NCBI GenBank assembly: GCA_029565675.1
Contig: JAKQNP010000023.1
Coordinates: 1 to 64,000, forward strand
Direction: 5' to 3'
DNA length: 64,000 nt
Source: a bacterium
Lineage (GTDB): Bacteria > Zhuqueibacterota > Zhuqueibacteria > Residuimicrobiales > Oceaniaggregativiventaceae
The position numbers were made by a program, and so were the translations under genes. A model generated the notes under the pieces. The model searched no databases, was not told the DNA's origin, and saw nothing but the letters and a program-made list of their open reading frames with translations. Within the stretch, counting starts at the first letter, position 1. Each line of letters opens with the position of its first letter. This document shows positions 34,272 to 43,548 of this stretch, one piece after another.

Positions 34272-36860
34272 ATGTCAACCCAGTTTTGCACCCGCGTTGC
34301 CAAATCTGTCAGGCTGAGCGCGATGCTCACCCTGATCTTTGTTGTTTCTGCCTGGGCTCAAACGATGCTTCTGCACAACCCGCCGTCACAGAGTTTTGTC
34401 GGCCGCGATCTTTTGCTGCAGGTTTCTGTCGAACCGCCAGCACCGGTGATCTTTATGCAAGTCTTTTACCGCAGGCCTGGTGAAAACAGTTATCGAGAAG
34501 CGATGTTTGCGCCCAACGGCAATGAATATGTTGCTCGGATACGCGGACAGGAGCTCAATGAAGATGGACTTGAATATTTCATCTCCGCCCTGCTTGCCAA
34601 CGACAATGTGATCACGTTTCCGGCATTCAATCCTTACAAACAACCGATTCTGCTGCCGGTGATTCCTCCCCATCCGACTCCGCAGCCACAACCCGAACCG
34701 GAGACTGCGCTCATCCCTCCGCCGGAGCTGCAGGTGGAACCAAACCTGGTAAGCAATGAACCGCAAAATACGCCCGCAAGCGTCGAGCCGGAAGAACAGC
34801 TGAATGAAACCGAAAGCGATTCGGATAACCTTTTGGTCCTGTCCCCGGACGAGGGTGCTGTTTTGTCAGCGGCTGAAGTGGTATTGGCCGTCTCGTTTTT
34901 GACCGAACCGCTGACGGATTCGCTTGGCATCCAACTGTTTCTCGATGGCCGCGAGGTGACCGATGAGGCCGAGATTTCCTCAGTTTTGCTTTCATATGTG
35001 CCGCAGCGCATCGAACCAGGGAAACATTGGTTTAAATTGGTGGTGCCGACCGATCAAGGGATCCTGGAAGCAAAAATGATCCACTTTACGGTGATCGCCG
35101 AGGCGGACGGCATGACTGATTCAGCTGCAGCAGAACATCGGCCGAGCTTTTCGGGATCGGCATTTGCCGAAGGCAGGCTGGAACAAATCGCGGACAACGA
35201 CGAATCCTACTTGTTTGCCGGCGGACGCTTCGATGGCCAAACTGGACCGCTGCAATACAACGCGGTTCTCTTTCTTACCTCACTGGAGGATCGATCAGCC
35301 CAGTCGCGCAATCGCTACTCGTTTTCAATCGGCACCAAATGGTTGGGTTTGTCGGCTGGTGACACCTATCCCCGATACAACGATCTGATTCTGTGGGGAA
35401 AACGCATCCGCGGGGTATCCGCCTATTTGCGGCTCGGCTTTTTCAATTTGGAAATGACGGTTGGCCAGCCGCGTCGCGCGGTCGAAGGAGACAGCCTTAA
35501 AAGCAAGTTGGGCACGTTTTCGCGCAACACCTTCGCTGTTCGCCCCAGTTTTGGCAGCGGTAAAAACTTTCAACTCGGTTTGACCCTGGTCAAAAGCCGC
35601 GATGATTCCACATCCATCGCCATAGGTGGCAAGCCGCTCGATAACATCGTGGTCGGGCCGGATTTGCGATTATCGCTTGATCGCGGCCGACTTGTCTTTG
35701 CAGCCGTGGGAGCCATGAGCATAACCACAGCCGATATCAGCGGCGGACCGATCGATAAAGACGATATCGACCGAGTTTTTGAAGAAGAAGTGGACCTTCC
35801 CATCGATCCCAAAGAACTGGACCGCTATTTGATCATCAACGACAGCACCTATCCGATCAATCCACTGGAAGGCACATCGACCGCCTGGAACGTTTCGCTG
35901 CGCCTGAACTATTTTCGCAATCTGTTGCATGTCGGCTATAAATCGATCGGTTCGCAATACTATTCACTGACCAACGATTGGATTCGCACCGACATCGCTG
36001 GTTTTTATTTTTCCGACCGATTGCGCTTGTTTTCCAATAAGCTTTACCTTACATTGGGTTATGAGAATTTCAAAGACAACCTTGCCCAGGAGGACGCCAG
36101 CCCGAGCGTCGATCTCCAGACTCTCAATTACAGCCTGAGTTGGTATCCGGGAACAGGTTATCCCTATATCTCCGCCAGTCTGCAAACCCATTATCGCGAC
36201 AACGGCATCGATGCTTTGCGGACATTCACACAGGATTTGGGCAGCGAAGGCGACTCATCGTATGTGCTGGATTTTCGCGACAACCAAAAACATCGCGATT
36301 TATCCTTAAACATCGGTTATGACCTCAACCTGTGGTCAAGAGTTCATGCACTCCAATTCAGCTTGCTAAACTCAGCCATGCAGGACCGGTTCAAATCCAC
36401 AAGGCCAATCGAATCGCAAGGTTTTTATGCACAGGAATACAGCACAGATTTGTGGATGATCTCCTGGTCATCGCAGTTGCAGCAGAATTTGCGCACCACT
36501 GCGCAATTTGCCGCCAACCGCAACAGCGTCAGCGAAGACTCGGATTATCGCTATCAGACATTCGGCGGTATGGCAGAATGGAGCTTCTTGCAACGCGCCC
36601 TTACCGCTTTCAGCGAATTGCGCTACACAAGCAGTGAAAACAGCTTTGAATTGCCATCGTCTAACGGCTTGACTGCCAAAACGACAAGTGAATATTCCCG
36701 CTTGCTCTTTCGGTTTGGCGGTTGGTGGCAAATCAATCGCAGCATGCGCTTGACCATCGACAGCAACATCTATTCGATTCAGCAAACAAACGGCATCGAT
36801 CCCCAAAAAACGGATTATTCAGATCGCATCTTTCGTCTGCGCTATGAAAAACTATTTTAA
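34272..36860 (+). CDS. large outer-membrane beta-barrel protein of the FecR/cyclase operon
   Basis: An 862-residue exported protein. A signal peptide (about 1-30, ending SAWAQ) is followed by a short domain with MQVFYRRPGENSYREA, which resembles FecR-partner Ig-like modules, then a Pro/Glu-rich linker (PHPTPQPQPEPETALIPPPE), an Ig-like domain (residues ~195-285) and a long beta-strand-rich C-terminal half that ends …RIFRLRYEKLF with a terminal Phe, as in outer-membrane barrels. The start at 34272 is preceded by CAGGAGAG; an earlier ATG at 34134 lacks this. The last 17 bases overlap the start of the CHASE2 cyclase gene. Its likely place is the outer membrane. Confidence 0.72.
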   Translation: MSTQFCTRVAKSVRLSAMLTLIFVVSAWAQTMLLHNPPSQSFVGRDLLLQVSVEPPAPVIFMQVFYRRPGENSYREAMFAPNGNEYVARIRGQELNEDGLEYFISALLANDNVITFPAFNPYKQPILLPVIPPHPTPQPQPEPETALIPPPELQVEPNLVSNEPQNTPASVEPEEQLNETESDSDNLLVLSPDEGAVLSAAEVVLAVSFLTEPLTDSLGIQLFLDGREVTDEAEISSVLLSYVPQRIEPGKHWFKLVVPTDQGILEAKMIHFTVIAEADGMTDSAAAEHRPSFSGSAFAEGRLEQIADNDESYLFAGGRFDGQTGPLQYNAVLFLTSLEDRSAQSRNRYSFSIGTKWLGLSAGDTYPRYNDLILWGKRIRGVSAYLRLGFFNLEMTVGQPRRAVEGDSLKSKLGTFSRNTFAVRPSFGSGKNFQLGLTLVKSRDDSTSIAIGGKPLDNIVVGPDLRLSLDRGRLVFAAVGAMSITTADISGGPIDKDDIDRVFEEEVDLPIDPKELDRYLIINDSTYPINPLEGTSTAWNVSLRLNYFRNLLHVGYKSIGSQYYSLTNDWIRTDIAGFYFSDRLRLFSNKLYLTLGYENFKDNLAQEDASPSVDLQTLNYSLSWYPGTGYPYISASLQTHYRDNGIDALRTFTQDLGSEGDSSYVLDFRDNQKHRDLSLNIGYDLNLWSRVHALQFSLLNSAMQDRFKSTRPIESQGFYAQEYSTDLWMISWSSQLQQNLRTTAQFAANRNSVSEDSDYRYQTFGGMAEWSFLQRALTAFSELRYTSSENSFELPSSNGLTAKTTSEYSRLLFRFGGWWQINRSMRLTIDSNIYSIQQTNGIDPQKTDYSDRIFRLRYEKLF

Positions 36861-38949
36861 ATCGGTGAGTGGCATTGCCGCAGTGTTAACGCTGGTTTCA
36901 CTGGTCGTGGCGTTGTTTTTGTCGTCTTTTTCTTTGCTCAACCAACTCCATCTCAAGACGGTCGATACTTTTTTCAGCCTTCGTGGTCCAATGTCGCCGA
37001 TCGATTCATCGATTGTTGTGGTGGCGATCGACGACGAGGCGATTAAAAGCCTGCCGAGCAAATATCCCTTTCCCACCGCCTACTATTCCCGATTGGTGAA
37101 AAATCTTCATCAGGCCGGTGCGCGGTTGATCATCTTCGATATCGAATTTACTGAAGGAGACGTCAGCGATCCGCAATCCGACCTTGAATTTGCCCGGCAA
37201 ATCCGCGAAGCAGGCAATGTCATCCTCGCCGGTAAAGTCGTTTTCGAGGTAGGCACCTACGGCATCGAGAATTTTCATCTTCTCGAACCCCTTGCCCCCC
37301 TGTTGCGCAGTGGTGCCGGCTGGGGATTGGTCAACACCATCGAAGACAGCGATGGTTTCATCCGCCAATACCTCCTGTTTCATCAAATCAACAACAAAAC
37401 GTACTATCCGCTGGCGATCAAGGCAATAGAGATCCTGCAAAATCGACCGATACCTGCACATGATCCGCATTTGCGGCATTTTGATACCGGAGTTTTTCAA
37501 ATCCCAAAACATTCGGCCAATACCTTTCTGATCAACTATCGCGGTCCGGCCAGAACCTTTCCGCTCTATTCTTTGACTGCAATCCTGGACGATTCACTCT
37601 TTCAATTGCTTGAAGACGATGATACGGATATCTTTGATCTCCACCTCGAATGGGGCACCTTCCGCGACAAAATTGTCCTGGTCGGAGCATCGGCAGAAGA
37701 ACTGCAGGACAACAAATACACACCATTTTATCACCATCGCGGCAACAAACGAAAAACGCCGGGAGTGGAGATGCACGCACACGCTCTCAGCACTCTGTTG
37801 CAGCGGGATTTTCTGCGAAACGCACCCGGCTGGACATCGCTGATCGCGTGTCTGATTTTAGCGTTTCTCACCGGCCTTATCACCCTCTCTCTTCGACCCT
37901 TTAAAGCCCTCGGCGTGATCGGATTGCTGATTCTCCTGCTCATTATCAGCGGTTTTCTGCTCTTTTCTCAGGCCGGCTGGATTGTAAATTTCATTCAACT
38001 GCTGTTGACCATTGCCTTGACTTTTATCGCCAACACACTCTACCAGATTGTGCGCGTGCAAAAAGAAAAGACCCGCATACGCCAGACCTTTCAGCAATAT
38101 GTTGCGCCGTCGATCGTCGAGAAAATGCTGAGCACCGGCGAATTGCCATCCTATGGCGGTGAACGCCGAGAGCTTACCATGCTCTTTTCGGATATCCGAA
38201 AATTCACCACCTTTTCTGAAAATCACGAGCCTGAGTACGTGGTTTCGCGCCTCTCGGAATACCTGACGGAGATGGTCGATATCATTTTCAAGCACAACGG
38301 CACTCTCGACAAATTTGTCGGCGATGAGATCATGGCTCTATTTGGGGCACCCTATTCCTTTGTCGATCACGCGGAACGGGCTTGTATTGCCGCCACTGAA
38401 ATGGTAGCCCGTTTGCAAGCGATGAAAAAGCAATACAACACTCCGCAAAACGGCATGTTCAAGATCGGTATCGGTATCAACACCGGCAAAGTGATCGTCG
38501 GCAATCTGGGTTCAAGTCAATTGTTCGACTATACCGTAATCGGCGATCATGTCAATATCGGAGCGCGTCTGGAGGGAGCCAATAAGGAGTATCAGACGAC
38601 CATCATTCTCAGCGAATATACCTATGATCTGGTGCGCAAGAATGCAATCGCCCGCGAGTTGGATTGGGTTCGAGTGTTGGGCCGCAAGAAGCCATTGCGC
38701 ATTTACGAACTGCGGGGCATGAATTCTTTGCCGCAAATGGAAAAAGATTACCTGATCGATTTGTTTGCGGAAGGCTTGCAGGCATATCGCGATCGCCGCT
38801 GGGCTGAGGCAATCCGAACATTCCACCGCATTTTGCGGTTCTATCCGGAGGACGGCCCATCCCGCATTTTTACGATTCGCAGTCTGAATTTTCTTGAAAA
38901 TGCTCCGCCGTCAGATTGGGATGGGGTGTACGACTTTCAAGAAAAATAA
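36844..38949 (+). CDS. CHASE2-domain class III adenylate cyclase
   Basis: A 701-residue membrane enzyme making cAMP. One N-terminal transmembrane helix (about 11-33) precedes an extracytoplasmic CHASE2 domain (about 40-320, with VVVVAIDDEAIKSL, FDIEFTEGD, GRDKIVLVGASA-like FRDKIVLVGASA, and a final H-rich segment). Three membrane helices follow (330-400), then the catalytic domain (about 440-620): metal Asp450 and Asp494, Lys490, adenine-selecting Asp562, Asn571 and Arg575. All substrate residues of an adenylate (not guanylate) cyclase are present. A TPR-like tail (640-690) ends the protein. The start overlaps the preceding gene, so translation is coupled. CHASE2 is a sensor domain of unknown ligand. 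Confidence 0.93.
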   Translation: MKNYFKSVSGIAAVLTLVSLVVALFLSSFSLLNQLHLKTVDTFFSLRGPMSPIDSSIVVVAIDDEAIKSLPSKYPFPTAYYSRLVKNLHQAGARLIIFDIEFTEGDVSDPQSDLEFARQIREAGNVILAGKVVFEVGTYGIENFHLLEPLAPLLRSGAGWGLVNTIEDSDGFIRQYLLFHQINNKTYYPLAIKAIEILQNRPIPAHDPHLRHFDTGVFQIPKHSANTFLINYRGPARTFPLYSLTAILDDSLFQLLEDDDTDIFDLHLEWGTFRDKIVLVGASAEELQDNKYTPFYHHRGNKRKTPGVEMHAHALSTLLQRDFLRNAPGWTSLIACLILAFLTGLITLSLRPFKALGVIGLLILLLIISGFLLFSQAGWIVNFIQLLLTIALTFIANTLYQIVRVQKEKTRIRQTFQQYVAPSIVEKMLSTGELPSYGGERRELTMLFSDIRKFTTFSENHEPEYVVSRLSEYLTEMVDIIFKHNGTLDKFVGDEIMALFGAPYSFVDHAERACIAATEMVARLQAMKKQYNTPQNGMFKIGIGINTGKVIVGNLGSSQLFDYTVIGDHVNIGARLEGANKEYQTTIILSEYTYDLVRKNAIARELDWVRVLGRKKPLRIYELRGMNSLPQMEKDYLIDLFAEGLQAYRDRRWAEAIRTFHRILRFYPEDGPSRIFTIRSLNFLENAPPSDWDGVYDFQEK

Positions 38950-38969
38950 ACGCACAGCAAGAGGGCACG

Positions 38970-39158
38970 ATGGAAGATGAAAAAAACAATCGCGATGAGC
39001 CGATCATCGGTGAATTCAAAGGCAATCCGGTGATCACGCTGAATCCCAACAGCCGCTTCCCCTTCTCGTTCGGCTTGGCAAAAGCCAAATTGATCCTGCA
39101 ATATCTGCCGGAGATCCGTCGGTTCATCGAAGATCACGACAAATCTTCGCAAGGATAA
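38970..39158 (+). CDS. 62-residue conserved-looking hypothetical protein
   Basis: The gene begins at the ATG at 38970, 20 bases after the cyclase stop, with GAGGGCACG just upstream. The product is acidic at the N-terminus (MEDEKNNRDEPIIGEF) and has a compact second half with GNPVITLNPNSRFPFSFGLAKAKLI (start GNPVITL, end FGLAKAKLI) and a C-terminal helix (EIRRFIEDHD). No domain is recognised. Its place between the cyclase and the shared terminator makes it part of the same operon, possibly a small partner or regulator. Codon use looks like the neighbours. Confidence 0.6.
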   Translation: MEDEKNNRDEPIIGEFKGNPVITLNPNSRFPFSFGLAKAKLILQYLPEIRRFIEDHDKSSQG

Positions 39159-39192
39159 TAAAAAAACCGGCAATCGCCGGTTTTTTTATTAT
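39155..39192. terminator. perfect bidirectional intrinsic terminator
   Basis: A 17-base perfect inverted repeat (39155-39171 and 39176-39192) with an AATC loop: an A-run, CCGGC, loop, GCCGG and a T-run. It stops transcription in both directions. The repeat overlaps the TAA stop of the plus-strand small gene (39156-39158) and the TAA stop of the minus-strand gene (39191-39189). Confidence 0.93.
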
Positions 39193-40499
39193 CCGATTCT
39201 GCGCAACCATTCGCGCGCTTTTTCGACGTATTCGCTCTGCGGGTAATCGTCGATCACCCCCTGGAAATAGCTCCGCGCTCGTGCAACATCGCCGAGTTTT
39301 AAATAAGAACGACCGAGCATCAAGGTGGCGTCGTCTTTTTTGTAGGAAAAATCATAGTTGAAAACATTCTGAAAAGCTTTGACTGCATTTTCATATTGCC
39401 CCAACCCAAAGTAAGCTTCGCCAATCCAATATTGACAATTGCTGGTCAGCTTGTAATTGGGGTACTGTGTGTGCAGAATCTCCCAAACCTGAATCGCATT
39501 GGAATAATCACGCGCGTAAAACAACCGCAGCGCTTGTTCGTAATCGACCGAAAATTTACCGCTGATCGCATCCGATGACAAGTTGGAAGTGGTGGTTGGA
39601 GTCGTGGTTTCCAACTCGGCTATGCGGTTGTTCTTTAAAAGCAAACTGGACTGCAACTCCATCAACTCATTGTTTTTTTCATCAACCTGGCGGTTGAGTT
39701 CATCGACGCGGGACTTTAGGCGAACGTAGCGTTCCATGCTATAGTCGGTTTCCTCTCGTTCGAGATTGTCGATCTCCGACTCGAGCTGCTGCAGGTTGCT
39801 AGGCTTCTGGGTACCATAATCGTCATCTTCGAGCTGATTCAAATCGAGTTGTTCCAGAGCCAAGAGATCATCATCCGCCGGCCCAATCGGATAACCATTG
39901 CCCAGGTAACGGGTAAAACCTAAACGAATATTTACATAGCCGTCCTTATAGTCGCCGGATTCTGCACCATCAAGCGCGTCACCGGTTGAGAAGCGATAGT
40001 CGGCAAAAGTATTGATGGCCAATTTGGGATTGACAAGGAATTCGAAACCTCCACCGTAAATAAAAGAGCCATCGGAAAAACGCTCGCCTACATTGGCATC
40101 TGCACCGATGGCATAAGGCTCGAGCTTGTCATACTCGTAATTGGTGATACCGACACCGAGCAAAATATAGGGATTGATTCTGCCGGGTTTCATCAAATTC
40201 AGGTTAATCTTCAAATCAGCGGCAATGATGTTGGTTTCGAATGTCTTGGTGACAAAGCCGTCGTTTAAAAAACCATAACCACCGGAAATCGACAGATTGA
40301 TCCTCGGGCTGATGAGATAGCGCAACATCACCTCTCCAGCCAAACCGGCACCGGTATGCACAACGTCACAAAAGGGCTTTTGCACCCCAAGGTTCAGCCC
40401 CAGGCCGACTTTAGCTGGATTCGCGGGTTGAATCTGCGCCAGTAAACCGGCGTAAAAAATCAGAAGGCTGAAAGCCAGGATACGAAGTTGATTCATCAT
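39189..40499 (-). CDS. beta-barrel/coiled-coil/TPR (YbgF-like) exported protein
   Basis: A ~436-residue exported protein with three parts. A signal peptide (about 1-21) leads into an eight-stranded-type outer-membrane barrel (about 30-210: LGLNLGVQKPF, INLSISGGYGF, INPYILLGVGI, NIRLGFTRYLG). A heptad-rich coiled coil follows (about 235-300: LESEIDNLEREE…RVDELNRQVDEKNNEL). The last ~115 residues are TPR repeats like YbgF/CpoB (QALRLFYARDYSNAIQVW, IGEAYFGLGQYENAVKAF, LGRSYLKLGDVARARSYF). It probably links an outer-membrane barrel to periplasmic envelope machinery. The start is placed at 40499, after GGGAG; an ATG four codons earlier is possible. Confidence 0.85.
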   Translation of the reverse strand: MMNQLRILAFSLLIFYAGLLAQIQPANPAKVGLGLNLGVQKPFCDVVHTGAGLAGEVMLRYLISPRINLSISGGYGFLNDGFVTKTFETNIIAADLKINLNLMKPGRINPYILLGVGITNYEYDKLEPYAIGADANVGERFSDGSFIYGGGFEFLVNPKLAINTFADYRFSTGDALDGAESGDYKDGYVNIRLGFTRYLGNGYPIGPADDDLLALEQLDLNQLEDDDYGTQKPSNLQQLESEIDNLEREETDYSMERYVRLKSRVDELNRQVDEKNNELMELQSSLLLKNNRIAELETTTPTTTSNLSSDAISGKFSVDYEQALRLFYARDYSNAIQVWEILHTQYPNYKLTSNCQYWIGEAYFGLGQYENAVKAFQNVFNYDFSYKKDDATLMLGRSYLKLGDVARARSYFQGVIDDYPQSEYVEKAREWLRRIG

Positions 40500-40632
40500 T
40501 TTTTCTCCCATATCGGCGTTCGATTCGCTGCCTGACCTAACGACACAATCTCGTTAGCGAGCCGACAGGCACTGCCGATAGATAGCATCAAATGCCCCAT
40601 TTTTCCCGTGGCTTTTAAACCCTCTTGCCCCC

Positions 40633-41163
40633 TCAGGCGTCGCTGCAATGTGGCAACGCTTCGCGAGGCAAGATTTGACTTAGACTCAAATCTTGACCTG
40701 CATGATAATTGTAAGCATCGAGCAACAAACGGATTTCGCCGATCATCTTTTCGATATGATGTGCCGTTGCGTTCTGATTGATCGCTCGACGCAAAACAAT
40801 CAGCTTTTCACCCAGTTTTTCAAAGTAATAATTGCTGAGCGATTGATTGATCAGATCTTCAACCTGTTGGTCGATAATCTGTTTCTTGTTGACGACCTTG
40901 TTGATCGTGCTTTGCAGATGTTGGTAGCGGTTTTCATTCTGCAACCCCTGTTCAACTCCCAAATAGAGCAGATAAACCGCCTCGTCATCCTCCGAACTGT
41001 TCGCCTGGCAGAGATCAAACTTTTTGGCGATAAAAGCCTCAACGGTTTGCAGCTCGGACTCGACGGCAGGCCGATGGGTTGTAAAATGAATGATGCGTTT
41101 CCCTTGCGACTGACAGATGCGTACCAATAAATCGATCGACGAGAAATAGTAAATGTCTTTCAT
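40633..41163 (-). CDS. hypothetical protein
   Basis: A 176-residue cytoplasmic-looking protein starting at 41163, with AAGGTGA 5 bases upstream. The sequence is helical and charged (FIAKKFDLCQANSSEDDEAV, STINKVVNKKQIIDQQVEDL, NYYFEKLGEKLIVLRRAIN), and has no recognised domain or signal peptide. It is a single gene in minus orientation, upstream of the barrel/TPR gene but separated by a 130-base gap that contains a weak CTAACG…CGTTAG hairpin (40537-40557). The function is unknown. Confidence 0.6.
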   Translation of the reverse strand: MKDIYYFSSIDLLVRICQSQGKRIIHFTTHRPAVESELQTVEAFIAKKFDLCQANSSEDDEAVYLLYLGVEQGLQNENRYQHLQSTINKVVNKKQIIDQQVEDLINQSLSNYYFEKLGEKLIVLRRAINQNATAHHIEKMIGEIRLLLDAYNYHAGQDLSLSQILPREALPHCSDA

Positions 41164-41607
41164 GCGATCACCTTTTGTGATGCGGACTGGACACACAAAT
41201 CAACAACAACTTTTATGCCACGCTTTTCGCCGCATCCGAGCGGAAGGCTGTAAAATGAGCAAGTACAGGCTATCAAAACCCTGGCAAGTCTTTTATGTTT
41301 TATAATGAGTTAGGAGGATAATAGATTCTGGTGAACAAACCATGGTTTCACAATGTTGCCCGTTCTGCACAAATTTGTTTCTCTACAGCGCATTTGTATT
41401 CAACTGTAACACATTTTTGTGACAGACAAAAATCGTGCTAAAGCGATTAAAGCAATGAGATTATGATATGTGAGTGAAGATAGAAAATAAAAAGCGCATT
41501 GTCAAGTGCTTTTTGTTCAAATATTGCACATCTGTTTTTTGATTTGGACAGAAAGGAAACAATTGCAGGATATGAAAGGTGGAGTACAGAAAGAGTGTGG
41601 CGTTGTT
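41164..41607. other. AT-rich intergenic region with a strong minus-strand promoter
   Basis: No gene is supported in these 444 bases. Apart from the promoter listed separately (41477-41505), I see only AT-rich sequence and short direct repeats; an RNA gene in the ~310 bases between promoter and the 41163 start cannot be excluded. Confidence 0.5.
41477..41505 (-). promoter_or_regulatory. sigma-70-type promoter, minus strand
   Basis: TTGACA (41505-41500), exactly 17 spacer bases, then TATCTT (41482-41477) on the minus strand. A perfect -35 box and a 4/6 -10 box. It lies 314 bases upstream of the 41163 start, so the leader would be long, or the promoter may serve an unannotated RNA. Confidence 0.45.
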
Positions 41608-43362
41608 TTAGCGGATGACGGCAATTTTGGCGATCGGCAAGGGCTCTGTGGCAACTATTTGCACCAAATAGATCCCGCTGCTGATTTGATCTCCAGCAAA
41701 ATTCTTGCCGTGCCACTCTTCACGATGGTAGCCGGCCGTGCGATAGCCCAATTGTTGCTGAAAGATCATCTGGCCGTTGGCTGATAGGATCCGCATGCCG
41801 ACTTGGTCATGGGTTTGCGTGATGCTGTATTCGACCATCACCGAGGCATGCTGGGCAGGAAGATAGGGATTGGGATAGATTTTTTGAATCTTGTTTTCGA
41901 TTGTTGTTCCCGCAACACCAGGGATAATCTGCAGGGTGAAGGGCATATCCTGCGGTTGATAGATGGCCCCGGGCAGACGAGTGTTGATCACCGAAACCCA
42001 GACTTCGTCATCCAGGTTCAGATCATATAACGTTGCTGCAATATTTCCGCTGTTGATCAACATCGAGCCGTTGTTTGTTCCGCTGCGAGTCACCGCGGTC
42101 AACAGCCAATTCGACGGCTCATCAAATTGCGGTTGAACGGTATAGTCGCCGGGGATACGCGTGACGAAACGATAGGTAGCCGTCTGCAGCTGCCCGGATT
42201 GATCATCGATTTGCATTTCATCGCTCAGCTCATAGCTGGCTTTTGGCTGCAAAGCCGGATAATTCTTTCCTTCCGGATAATAGCGCACAGTGTCGGCGCG
42301 ATTTTTGGTATGGATGTTCCAGACCGAGAATTCTGCCAACTCGCGGTTAAAACTGCTGCCTTTTAGTTGCAGCACCGCTTGCAAAGAGGCGAACAGATCG
42401 CGGTTGCGCAATTCCTGCCACATCTGTTGAACAATCAGATGGCCGTATTTTTTCTCAAGCATGTGCAGAAAAATCGCACTGCCGTATTCGTGATTGCCGT
42501 TGAAAAGATGAAAGGCATGGTGGGAGAAAGAAAAAAAGGAATTGAGATAGAAAAAGTAATCGTTGATTGAATCAAAAACGACATCTTCCATCCAGGTTGA
42601 GGACATCTCATAAAAAAACCGCTCGTTGTCGTTGACGGTCGAGTATCCCCGATATCCCAATTGAATGAGATGAAAAAACTCGTGTGCTGCGGTTACCCGG
42701 GCGGCATTGAGCCCTTTCGTGGGCGTGTGGGTGAAATCATTGTCCATTTCGACAAAGCCGTTGAAGGCGCGGTTGCCGGCGCCCGGGACCAGTTCCTCTT
42801 CGGTCGTACAGCCGTAGGCGGAAATATTTCTCATGTAGACATCGTACTCGGGTCCATGGCGATAATTGTCTGATGGCGGCGTCTGGTATCCGAGCACATC
42901 GATTTCATATTCATACACCTGATCATAGATCGCTGCACATTGCCGGGCAAACTCCGGATCGGTTTTGTGACTGCCTTCTTTGGCATAGTGGATTTTAAAA
43001 TAACCGGCAGGCGATACAATCGTCTCGCTGAAGATGGTCGAATCGGGTCTCTGAAACCAGCGCTGCAAGCGGGCGCGTTGTGCATCGTTAGCTTGCACGA
43101 AAAACCTTTTTGCTTTCGCTTTGATGGGAGTGGGATCACAAATCAGGTCGACCGCGAGCTGCTGGTAAAGGACGGGCAATTCCTGTGGCTCATACACAGC
43201 CTGCAGCTGCAATTCGATCGCAGAAATCTCATCGATCCGGCCGTTCGACAAATCCTCTTCGATCCGGTTGAGAAATTCACGTTCAGCCGCCAGTCCTGCG
43301 CCAAAGAACAGCAAGAGCAGGCTCTGGAGTGGGTACAAGAATGTTTTGAACCTTTTTACCAT
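41608..43362 (-). CDS. MXAN_6640-type putative metalloprotease with FlgD-like C-terminus
   Basis: A ~584-residue exported protein. The signal peptide (1-~26) is followed by a helical N-terminal part and, around residue 220, the zinc motif AAHEFFHLIQLGY (HExxH) with a downstream acidic residue (MSSTWMEDVV). This pattern is that of MXAN_6640-family putative metalloproteases. The C-terminal ~85 residues (IYPNPYLPAQHASVMVEY, VGMRILSANGQMI, WHGKNFAGDQISSGIYLVQI, IAKIAVIR) form a FlgD/T9SS type A domain. I place the start at 43362 (MVKRFKTFLYPLQ) because a normal signal peptide follows; the frame stays open upstream. It is probably a secreted or cell-surface protease. Confidence 0.83.
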   Translation of the reverse strand: MVKRFKTFLYPLQSLLLLFFGAGLAAEREFLNRIEEDLSNGRIDEISAIELQLQAVYEPQELPVLYQQLAVDLICDPTPIKAKAKRFFVQANDAQRARLQRWFQRPDSTIFSETIVSPAGYFKIHYAKEGSHKTDPEFARQCAAIYDQVYEYEIDVLGYQTPPSDNYRHGPEYDVYMRNISAYGCTTEEELVPGAGNRAFNGFVEMDNDFTHTPTKGLNAARVTAAHEFFHLIQLGYRGYSTVNDNERFFYEMSSTWMEDVVFDSINDYFFYLNSFFSFSHHAFHLFNGNHEYGSAIFLHMLEKKYGHLIVQQMWQELRNRDLFASLQAVLQLKGSSFNRELAEFSVWNIHTKNRADTVRYYPEGKNYPALQPKASYELSDEMQIDDQSGQLQTATYRFVTRIPGDYTVQPQFDEPSNWLLTAVTRSGTNNGSMLINSGNIAATLYDLNLDDEVWVSVINTRLPGAIYQPQDMPFTLQIIPGVAGTTIENKIQKIYPNPYLPAQHASVMVEYSITQTHDQVGMRILSANGQMIFQQQLGYRTAGYHREEWHGKNFAGDQISSGIYLVQIVATEPLPIAKIAVIR

Positions 43363-43548
43363 GGTATGGTTGTGACTCAGATTCTGTGTCGGCAGAGCGT
43401 CCACTGCATCGATCTGCAGTCTTTCCGTGCTTTGCGTCCTTATAGGACTCACTTTCGATGCAGGACGATCCGATCGGCCTGAAAATTAGCAAACTTGCAT
43501 CGAATCGAATTGTGAACCCCTCGATGGCAGTCGATGTTCCCTGCCGAA

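Noticed and set aside
40537-40557. CTAACG…CGTTAG hairpin between two minus-strand genes
   Set aside because: Only six paired bases with a nine-base loop and no T-run; too weak to call a terminator.
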